DNA from: Bacteroidales bacterium
GTDB lineage: Bacteria > Bacteroidota > Bacteroidia > Bacteroidales > WCHB1-69
NCBI GenBank assembly: GCA_017394765.1
Contig: JAFPXF010000002.1
Location: 115,393-179,392, forward strand
Length of the DNA: 64,000 nucleotides
Direction: 5' to 3'
In this document: piece after piece, positions 26,753 through 33,277 of the stretch
Layout of the letters: every line of letters begins with the position of its first letter
Position numbering within the stretch: the first letter of the stretch is position 1
Notes under the pieces: model-generated
The model's input: only the letters and a program-made list of their open reading frames with translations
What the model was told of the DNA's origin: nothing
Databases searched by the model: none
Translations under genes and position numbers: made by a program

Positions 26753-28102
26753 TCAACGTTTCATAAACGGTTTCAGTACATTTTCAATGAAATTCCGTTT
26801 TTCGTTGAGAAGATTTTCCGTCCGCGCCTCCATCAGCAGCCTCAAATAAGGTTCCGTATTAGACGGGCGGATGTTGAACCACCAGTCGGCAAACTCAACA
26901 CGGTAGCCGTCGAAATCGAGAATTTTTGTCGGTTCCTCTTGTGCTATGCAGGCCGCCTTCACCGCCTCCATGGCCTCTTGCTTGTGCTCTATCGTGAAGT
27001 TGATCTCGCCGGAATTGGCGTAGCGTTTGATCTGCGCAATCAGCTGTGACACAGAGATTCCCCGTTTTTTCATTTCGGAAAAGACATGCAAAACCACCTG
27101 CGAAGCAATCATCGCGGAGTCGGAGTAGAAAAAGTCACGGAAATAGTAGTGGCCGGCATACTCCCCACCGAACGCACCGTCAATCTCGCGCAACTTCATG
27201 GCAGCATAGGCTCTTCCCACCCGCCAGATGTACATTTCCCGTCCCATCTTCTCCAAATACTCCGCCACGGATTTCGATGTTCTAATATCCTGAATCACAT
27301 AACCTTGCACGTTTTTCTCTTCAATAAAATAGTGTCCTAAAACCGCAATCATCAAGTCAGGCGGGATAAAATCGCCATGCTCATCCACGAACATCACACG
27401 GTCGGCATCGCCATCGAACACCACCCCGATGTCAGCGTGCGTCTCACGCACCTTTTCCTGCAACGCCACAATGTTTTCCGGCTCCAGCGGGTTCGCCTCG
27501 TGGTTCGGAAACGTACCATCCAACGTGTCAAAGAGATAAAGCGGTTTGTCGCCGAAAATCTCCTTCACGAGAATGGAAGCCATACCGTTCGAGCAGTCCA
27601 TCACAATGTTCAGATTGTCGATAGGATAGTGATACTGTGATTGAAATTCAAGGTATTCTTGTTTTACGGGATAATCCACGATTTTGCCTTTTGAGGCAGT
27701 GACGACCACCTCATCATGCAGGATTTTCTGTTCCAACTCGCCTAGTCCGGTGTCGAAGCCCACAGGGAGCGCATCCCTTCTTGAAACTTTCAACCCGTTG
27801 TATTCCTTAGGGTTATGGGAGGCGGTAATCATGACAGAAGCGTCAAAATGATGCTTTGCGGTAAAGTAATAGACCATGGGTGTAGTGGTCAGCCCCATGT
27901 CATACACATCCGCGCCCGCATCCATGATTCCACGGGCCAACGCATCGAACATGTCCGATGAAGTCAGCCGCATATCACGACCAATCAGCACTTTATCCGC
28001 TTTCAACAAAGCCGGCAAAAAGAAACCAAATTTATAGACCGTGTCCAGATTGAAATCTTTACCGAAGATTCCGCGAAAATCGTATGCTTTGAATGCGCCC
28101 AT
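26753..28102 (-). CDS. manB: Phosphomannomutase/phosphoglucomutase
   Basis: 449 aa. The family signature is complete: active-site serine loop TASHNPKEYNG (near 105), metal loop FDGDADRV (near 228), sugar-binding GGEYAGHYYF and the phosphate-binding RPSNTEPYLRL near the C-terminus. It interconverts hexose 1- and 6-phosphates, for glycan precursors or glycogen. Whether it prefers mannose or glucose cannot be told from sequence. It is divergent from the thioredoxin-hydrolase fusion, with strongly overlapping promoters. Confidence 0.9.
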   Translation of the reverse strand: MGAFKAYDFRGIFGKDFNLDTVYKFGFFLPALLKADKVLIGRDMRLTSSDMFDALARGIMDAGADVYDMGLTTTPMVYYFTAKHHFDASVMITASHNPKEYNGLKVSRRDALPVGFDTGLGELEQKILHDEVVVTASKGKIVDYPVKQEYLEFQSQYHYPIDNLNIVMDCSNGMASILVKEIFGDKPLYLFDTLDGTFPNHEANPLEPENIVALQEKVRETHADIGVVFDGDADRVMFVDEHGDFIPPDLMIAVLGHYFIEEKNVQGYVIQDIRTSKSVAEYLEKMGREMYIWRVGRAYAAMKLREIDGAFGGEYAGHYYFRDFFYSDSAMIASQVVLHVFSEMKKRGISVSQLIAQIKRYANSGEINFTIEHKQEAMEAVKAACIAQEEPTKILDFDGYRVEFADWWFNIRPSNTEPYLRLLMEARTENLLNEKRNFIENVLKPFMKR

Positions 28103-28120
28103 TTTCTTTTCAATTTAAGA

Positions 28121-28153
28121 GCGCAAAAATACAAAAATATTGTACTTTTGCGC
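28121..28153. promoter_or_regulatory. Overlapping, symmetric divergent promoters
   Basis: The minus-strand -7 box TATTTTTG (28124-28131) serves manB and the plus-strand TACTTTTG (28143-28150) serves the fusion gene. Only 11 bp separate them, and the 33-bp region is a near-palindrome beginning GCGCAAAA and ending TTTTGCGC. The two polymerases cannot bind at once. Confidence 0.7.
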
Positions 28154-28213
28154 AATCATTGCGGACGATTCCGCGATCTTCATTTTCAACAGGTTGAAAT
28201 TAAACGAAAAACA

Positions 28214-29536
28214 ATGAAAATACAGCTGAAATTGACCCTTCTTTGGGTTTTTATGATGACCTTTGTATGCGTGCAAGCGCAGGTCGTCACCGATTTTGAT
28301 GAACTCTATGCGCAAGAGCTGCTGAAACCCGGCACACCCGCACCCGATTTCCAACTGAACAATCCTGACGGCAAAACTGTGAAATTCAGCGAGTTTGCCA
28401 AGGGCAAGTATGTCGTCATCGACTTCTGGGCCTCCTGGTGTCCCGATTGTCGCAAGGATCTTCCTGAAATCATCCGTCTTTACCGCAAATTCCACAAAAA
28501 TGGCGTGGAATTCCTTGGCGTTTCGTTTGACATCGACAAAGAGAAATGGACGGATTACATTGCCAAATCGGGCGTTCCTTACCCGCAGGTCACCGAGCTG
28601 AAACGGATGAACCAGTCGGAGGTAGCCAAGGCCTACGGTGTGCGCTGGATTCCCTCCGTCTATCTCATCGGACCAGATGGCAAAGTATTGGTCAGCACAG
28701 TGTTGTCTTACAAAATCGAGAAAAAGCTGTATGAGCTTTTCGAAGAACCACGACCGTTGTCCATTAGCGGAACAGACGAAAATCTTACCCTTGACGGCGG
28801 CAAAGGGAAGCTGGCGGCGGTGCTGCACAAACCCGAACTGCAACCGGGTCAGCGTTGCGACCTCGTGGTGCTGTGCCACGGACTGAACTGCGACCATAAT
28901 TTCGAGCTGATGCACCGAATTGAGAAGCAGTTGCAGTCGGAAGGTTTCGCCACGCTCGCATTCGATTTCAACGGGCACGGCAAGAGCGAAGGCCGCTTCT
29001 CCGAGATGACCATCCCGAACGAGATTGAGGATCTGGAACAGGTGTTGGCTTACGCGCTAGATTTGCGTTTCGTCCGTAGCATCTCACTGGTGGGTCACTC
29101 GCAAGGCGCGATTGTGGCGGCGATGGTCGCTGGCAACCACGACGAGGACATCAAGGCGGTGGTGCTGCTGTCGCCGGCCTCTTCGGTGCGCGACGACATC
29201 GCCCGAGGCAACCTCTTCGGCATCGAGTTCAACCCGCTTGACCCGCCTGACAGCCTCGTGCTGCGCAACGGCATCGCCATCGGTGGCCGCTACCTCAAAA
29301 CCGCCCTCCGGCTGCCCATCTTCGAGACCTCAGCCAAGTATCACGGCAACGCCTGCGTCATCCAAGGCAACGGCGACCGCCTCGTGCCCTTCACCTGCGG
29401 CGAACGCTTCCACCAAATGTGGGAGAACAGCGAGTATTATGAACTGGAATATTACGACCATAATTTCTCCAACTGCATCTACCGTCCAGTGGATATTACA
29501 GTCGATTATCTCTTAAGAACGTTGAGACCGAGGTAA
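28214..29536 (+). CDS. Exported TlpA-like thioredoxin fused to an alpha/beta hydrolase
   Basis: 440 aa from the ATG at 28214, which begins a signal peptide (MKIQLKLTLLWVF...VQAQ); the frame extends further upstream but without a signal. Residues about 38-180 are a TlpA/AhpC-type thioredoxin domain with the redox motif WCPDC (75-79) and the cis-Pro region RWIPSVYLI. Residues about 195-435 are an alpha/beta hydrolase of the S33/lysophospholipase type: CHGLN oxyanion loop, nucleophile GHSQG (S296), Asp candidate in GNGDRLVP and His candidate in YDHNF. The two domains are usually separate. Location is probably periplasmic or outer-membrane-facing. Substrate unknown. Confidence 0.82.
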   Translation: MKIQLKLTLLWVFMMTFVCVQAQVVTDFDELYAQELLKPGTPAPDFQLNNPDGKTVKFSEFAKGKYVVIDFWASWCPDCRKDLPEIIRLYRKFHKNGVEFLGVSFDIDKEKWTDYIAKSGVPYPQVTELKRMNQSEVAKAYGVRWIPSVYLIGPDGKVLVSTVLSYKIEKKLYELFEEPRPLSISGTDENLTLDGGKGKLAAVLHKPELQPGQRCDLVVLCHGLNCDHNFELMHRIEKQLQSEGFATLAFDFNGHGKSEGRFSEMTIPNEIEDLEQVLAYALDLRFVRSISLVGHSQGAIVAAMVAGNHDEDIKAVVLLSPASSVRDDIARGNLFGIEFNPLDPPDSLVLRNGIAIGGRYLKTALRLPIFETSAKYHGNACVIQGNGDRLVPFTCGERFHQMWENSEYYELEYYDHNFSNCIYRPVDITVDYLLRTLRPR

Positions 29537-29572
29537 CTGGTATTAGCTTTTAGCTATTGGCTATTGACATGG
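29536..29572. repeat. Word repeat (TTAGCTATTGGCTATTG) at the 3' end of the FAD dehydrogenase gene
   Basis: The words attagcttttagctattggc and tattgac lie at the convergent ends of two genes. On the minus strand they encode the final residues SIANS and the TAA stop of the FAD-dependent protein. Confidence 0.7.
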
Positions 29573-31106
29573 CTGTCTTTAAGCCATCGATGGCGGCGCT
29601 CATGATGCCACCGGCATAACCGGCTCCCTCTCCTATTGGATATATTCCTAACACAGAGGATATTCTATTTTCATTGCGAATAATGCGCACTGGCGAGGAA
29701 GAGCGTGTTTCCACGCCCGTCAGCACCGTATCGACATTGGCGATGCCGTGCAATTTCTTATCGAGCAGTGGCAACGCCTCGCGCAACGCATGTACGGCAT
29801 AATCGGGCAGGCAGCGGCTGAAGTCACCGTAGTAGAGACCGTGCGGGTAGGAAGGGACTACTTTGCGGTGACGAGTGGCAATCTGACCCTTTAGGAACTC
29901 ACCCACGAGGTTGCCCGGTGCACGACCGTCGCCCGCCATACGGAAGGCCAACCGTTCGTACTTCTCCTGGTATTCTATGCCGTCCAACACCGAACCATGC
30001 AGGAAATCTTCCGGCAACACGCTCACTAACAGCGCACTGTTGGCGTTGGCCTTGTCGCGTTTGTGCTCGCTCATCCCGTTGGTGACAATCGTGCCTTCCT
30101 CGCTGGCGGAAGCCATCACGGTACCGCCAGGGCACATACAAAACGTATAAACCCCGCGGTTTCCGATGTGAACTACTCCCTTGTAAGAAGCTGGTGGCAA
30201 GAGATTTGCGGCAGGGCCGTACTGCATCCGGTTTATGTCGCGCTGCAGATGTTCCATACGCACCCCGATGGAAAAAGCTTTGGCCTCCATCAACAGCCCT
30301 TTGGTATGCAACATGCGGATAGTGTCGCGGGCGGAATGCCCCAACCCTAACAGTAAATGGCTGGTTGTAAATGTATTACCATCTTGACAATGCACCACCA
30401 ATTTGTCCCCATCTTTCTCAAAACCATCAAAAAGCGTGTTGAAATGGAATTCGCCGCCCAAGGACTCAATTTCCATGCGGATATTCTTCACCACCTTGGA
30501 AAGATAGTCCGTACCCACATGCGGATTCTGCTGGTAGGTTACCGACTCTGGTGCGCCATGCTGATAAAACTCGTTGAGTATAAATTGGTTGTATTCGCTA
30601 TTGACGTTTGTGTTAAGTTTGCCATCGGAAAAAGTGCCGGCACCGCCCTCGCCGAACTGCACGTTGGAATTGGGGTTCAGCACTTTGGTTAGCAGGAAAC
30701 GTTGCACCGACTGTTGCCGTTCTTCGATGCGCTCGCCCCGCTCAATAATGACGGGATGGGCGCCACAACGGGCGAGATAAAGGGCGGCAAACATCCCTGC
30801 GGGTCCAAAGCCGACCACCACAGGCGGCAGGTCGTGCGCCCATTTGGGATAGGAAAACTCTTGGGCGGGAACACATTCCGTAGCATCGGAGCCCTTCAAC
30901 AAAGATCGGTATTGGTCGGGGATGGTGACTTCCACCTGGAAATTGTACAACACGTTATTCTTCTTCCGCGCATCCACCGATTGGCGCACGATACGGAAAC
31001 CGTTCAAATCCTCTGTACGGATTTTGAACTGCTTGCAAACCAAGTTTTTAATGTTTTTCTCATTCCCGACAGGAATCTTTATATTCGATAGTTTCAGATG
31101 TATCAT
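29550..31106 (-). CDS. FAD-dependent dehydrogenase (COG2509-like)
   Basis: 518 aa. An N-terminal domain of about 90 residues precedes the dinucleotide fold GFGPAGMFAALYLARCGAHP, with the acidic ribose-binding end VIIERG. Further motifs are GTFSDGKLNT, LLLGLGHSARDT, RMEHLQRDINRMQYG and a C-terminal GIYPIGEGAGYAGGIMSAAIDG that closes the FAD site. This matches the large uncharacterised FAD-dependent dehydrogenases found widely in bacteria; the substrate is unknown. It starts 18 nt after ispD in the same operon. Its last residues and stop lie in a word repeat. Confidence 0.87.
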   Translation of the reverse strand: MIHLKLSNIKIPVGNEKNIKNLVCKQFKIRTEDLNGFRIVRQSVDARKKNNVLYNFQVEVTIPDQYRSLLKGSDATECVPAQEFSYPKWAHDLPPVVVGFGPAGMFAALYLARCGAHPVIIERGERIEERQQSVQRFLLTKVLNPNSNVQFGEGGAGTFSDGKLNTNVNSEYNQFILNEFYQHGAPESVTYQQNPHVGTDYLSKVVKNIRMEIESLGGEFHFNTLFDGFEKDGDKLVVHCQDGNTFTTSHLLLGLGHSARDTIRMLHTKGLLMEAKAFSIGVRMEHLQRDINRMQYGPAANLLPPASYKGVVHIGNRGVYTFCMCPGGTVMASASEEGTIVTNGMSEHKRDKANANSALLVSVLPEDFLHGSVLDGIEYQEKYERLAFRMAGDGRAPGNLVGEFLKGQIATRHRKVVPSYPHGLYYGDFSRCLPDYAVHALREALPLLDKKLHGIANVDTVLTGVETRSSSPVRIIRNENRISSVLGIYPIGEGAGYAGGIMSAAIDGLKTAMSIANS

Positions 31107-31124
31107 TTCCGTTATTTGCGAATT

Positions 31125-31859
31125 TCAGTTTTCATTTTCAGAAGTATCTTTCAATATCCGTTCAAGTATCTCTGTATCGCCAGGATAGGTGAGTTTGATA
31201 TTGGAAGTGTCGCCTGGTACTATGAAAATGGGGATTTCGGGGCAATATTTGTGGAGCACACCGCAGTCGTCGGTACTGGAAAAATCCGGATCCGACAGCG
31301 CCTTGCGATAGGCCTCGCGGATCACATCGATACGGAAGGCCTGCGGGGTCTGGGCGCAACGCAACTGTTTTCTGTTCGGGATACCTGTGATGACATCGCC
31401 ATCTTCCGTCACTTCGAAGATGGTGTCCGTAGCCGGAACCGCCACGGCCACCGCCGAATGGGTCTCTAACGCGGCAACCGTCTCTTTGATAATCCGTTGA
31501 CTCACCGCTGGACGTGCCGCATCGTGGAAAATCAGGTTGACATGGTTTGCATTTTCGTAGGCGTTAAGGGCAGCCAGTGTCGAGAAATACCGTTCCGCTC
31601 CGCCTGACAATAACTTCTTCACCTTTTTCCATCCATTTTTGTCGATAATCGCCTGCATCTGAGCAAGATAGTCGGGATGCATGACGACGGCAATCTCGTC
31701 AATATCCTCGCAATGTTCAAAGGCCTCTACGCTATATTCAATAACGGTGCGGCCTGCCAAAGGAAGGAACTGCTTGGGAATCGCCGCCCCGAATCGCTGT
31801 CCGGAACCGCCCGCCAGCACCACCGCAATATTCAATCCGTGCTTTTCAGGATTTGTCAT
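31125..31859 (-). CDS. ispD: 2-C-methyl-D-erythritol 4-phosphate cytidylyltransferase IspD
   Basis: 244 aa. The nucleotide-binding loop is VVLAGGSGQRFGAAIPKQFLPL. Further conserved parts are LIFHDAARPAVSQRII, AVPATDTIFEV, RKQLRCAQTPQAFR and SSTDDCGVL. It makes CDP-methylerythritol in the non-mevalonate isoprenoid pathway. It is the first gene of a two-gene operon with the FAD-dependent protein; the partner is not an obvious isoprenoid enzyme. Confidence 0.94.
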   Translation of the reverse strand: MTNPEKHGLNIAVVLAGGSGQRFGAAIPKQFLPLAGRTVIEYSVEAFEHCEDIDEIAVVMHPDYLAQMQAIIDKNGWKKVKKLLSGGAERYFSTLAALNAYENANHVNLIFHDAARPAVSQRIIKETVAALETHSAVAVAVPATDTIFEVTEDGDVITGIPNRKQLRCAQTPQAFRIDVIREAYRKALSDPDFSSTDDCGVLHKYCPEIPIFIVPGDTSNIKLTYPGDTEILERILKDTSENEN

Positions 31860-31901
31860 AACGTTAACTTCATCAAATCAGACACTTTCTTTTTTAATGC
31901 G

Positions 31902-31909
31902 CAAAAATA
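31902..31909 (-). promoter_or_regulatory. -7 box TATTTTTG of ispD
   Basis: The minus strand reads TATTTTTGCGC, about 43 nt upstream of the ispD ATG. It is divergent from the box at 31944. Confidence 0.7.
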
Positions 31910-31943
31910 CAACAATATTCCATATTCCGATGTTGTTTTTTTG

Positions 31944-31951
31944 TACTTTTG
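31944..31951 (+). promoter_or_regulatory. -7 box TACTTTTG of the nitroreductase fusion gene
   Basis: TACTTTTGCC lies 21 nt upstream of the ATG at 31973, so the leader is very short. Confidence 0.7.
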
Positions 31952-31972
31952 CCTTTTCAAAAAAAGAAAAAT

Positions 31973-33145
31973 ATGAAATCTAGAAAAATTTTAACGATGT
32001 CCATGTTGATTTTAACGATGGTGTTTTCTTCTGAAAACATAGCAAATGCTCAAAAAACAGACAGTTACAAAAATGCTGCGTTGGAGAATATCGCGACGCG
32101 CACCTCCGTGCGAAGCTACCTTCACAAGCCCGTGGATGCGGCGCAGATCGAGCAGCTGCTCCGTGCGGGTATGGCGGCTCCTTCCGCGGTGAACAAGCAG
32201 CCGTGGCACTTCGTGGTGGTCACCGACAGGGCACAGCTGAAAGAGCTGGCCAAGGCCAACCCCTATGCAGGCATGGCCGCGCACGCACCCCTCGCCATCG
32301 TGGTGTGTGGCGACATGAAGAAGGCGCTTGATGGTGAAGCCCGCATGTTCTGGGTGCAGGACTGCTCTGCCGCCACCGAGAACATCCTCCTGGCCGCCAA
32401 CGCCATGGGACTCGGCGCTGTGTGGACCGGCACCTTCCCCGACCAGAATCGCTGCAAGGATGTCTCCGCCATCCTGAAACTGCCCGAAAACCTCATCCCA
32501 CTCAACACTATTGTCATCGGCTACCCCGCCGGTAAGAACACTCCCAAAGACAAATGGAATCCCGAAAACATCTCCTACAACGTCTATGGCGGAAAACAAC
32601 CCGAAACGGTAGCTCGTCCGATTCAAGAGTCTGATTTCGTGGAATTTGACTACACCCAATCACCGAACCTCAACCCGTTCACGTGGTTCAAGGGGAACGG
32701 TCTGTTGTTGGCCTCCGGTGACGTGCGCCGCCACAACGCCATGACCATCGGCTGGGGTGCAATGGGCAACGTGTGGAAGCACGATATCGGTACCATCACT
32801 GTCTATGTGGCACCCACCCGCTATACCTTCGAGTTCATGGAACGCTACCAGTACTTCACCGTCATGGTTTTCGACGAGGACCGCAAAGATGTGCTTGAGT
32901 ACATGGGCACGCACAGCGGCCGTGACGGCAACAAGGACGAGGCATTAGGCCTGCATGTGGCTTACACCGAGCACGGTGCGCCGTACTACCTGGAAGCACG
33001 CGAGGTGTATGAGTGCGAGGTCATCTACCGCGACGCGTTCGACCCGAGAGGTTTCGAAGAGATCCCGCGCAAACGCTACGAGAACTTCCCCGCCGGCATC
33101 CACCACCAGTACATCGGAAGGATTGTGAGCGCGAGAAGACGGTAA
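31973..33145 (+). CDS. Exported nitroreductase fused to a flavin-reductase-like domain
   Basis: 390 aa from the ATG at 31973. A signal peptide (MKSRKILTMSMLILTMVFSS...ANAQ) is followed by a nitroreductase domain (about 40-200: TRTSVRSYLHKPVD, AAPSAVNKQPWHFVVV, MGLGAVWTG, VIGYPAG). Residues about 215-390 resemble the FMN-binding split-barrel of flavin reductases (RRHNAMTIGWGAMGNVW, YFTVMVFDED). Nitroreductases are usually cytoplasmic, using NAD(P)H; an exported copy fused to a flavoprotein suggests electrons arrive from another donor. Function is unknown. It could handle quinones, nitroaromatics or flavins outside the inner membrane. It has its own promoter. Confidence 0.82.
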   Translation: MKSRKILTMSMLILTMVFSSENIANAQKTDSYKNAALENIATRTSVRSYLHKPVDAAQIEQLLRAGMAAPSAVNKQPWHFVVVTDRAQLKELAKANPYAGMAAHAPLAIVVCGDMKKALDGEARMFWVQDCSAATENILLAANAMGLGAVWTGTFPDQNRCKDVSAILKLPENLIPLNTIVIGYPAGKNTPKDKWNPENISYNVYGGKQPETVARPIQESDFVEFDYTQSPNLNPFTWFKGNGLLLASGDVRRHNAMTIGWGAMGNVWKHDIGTITVYVAPTRYTFEFMERYQYFTVMVFDEDRKDVLEYMGTHSGRDGNKDEALGLHVAYTEHGAPYYLEAREVYECEVIYRDAFDPRGFEEIPRKRYENFPAGIHHQYIGRIVSARRR

Positions 33146-33181
33146 TTGCGATTCTCCCGCAGAACGCGCAGATTTGCGTAG

Positions 33182-33201
33182 AAAAAGATTCCTGTAATCT
33201 T
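33182..33201 (+). terminator. Possible weak terminator
   Basis: AAAGATTCCTGTAATCTTT forms a 7-bp stem (AAAGATT/AATCTTT) after the nitroreductase gene, but with no clear T run. Confidence 0.3.
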
Positions 33202-33248
33202 TGCAATATTCAAGGAAAAATATTATTCAACGGCTTCAATATTATTCG

Positions 33249-33256
33249 TATTTTTG
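33249..33256 (+). promoter_or_regulatory. -7 box TATTTTTG of the GH3 fusion gene
   Basis: TATTTTTGCCG lies 21 nt upstream of the ATG at 33278. Confidence 0.7.
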
Positions 33257-33277
33257 CCGATTCCATTAAACCTGTGT

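Noticed and set aside
28115..28978. 287-codon frame antisense to the thioredoxin domain
   Set aside because: It overlaps the clearly coding plus-strand fusion gene, has no domain and is read opposite to a good promoter.
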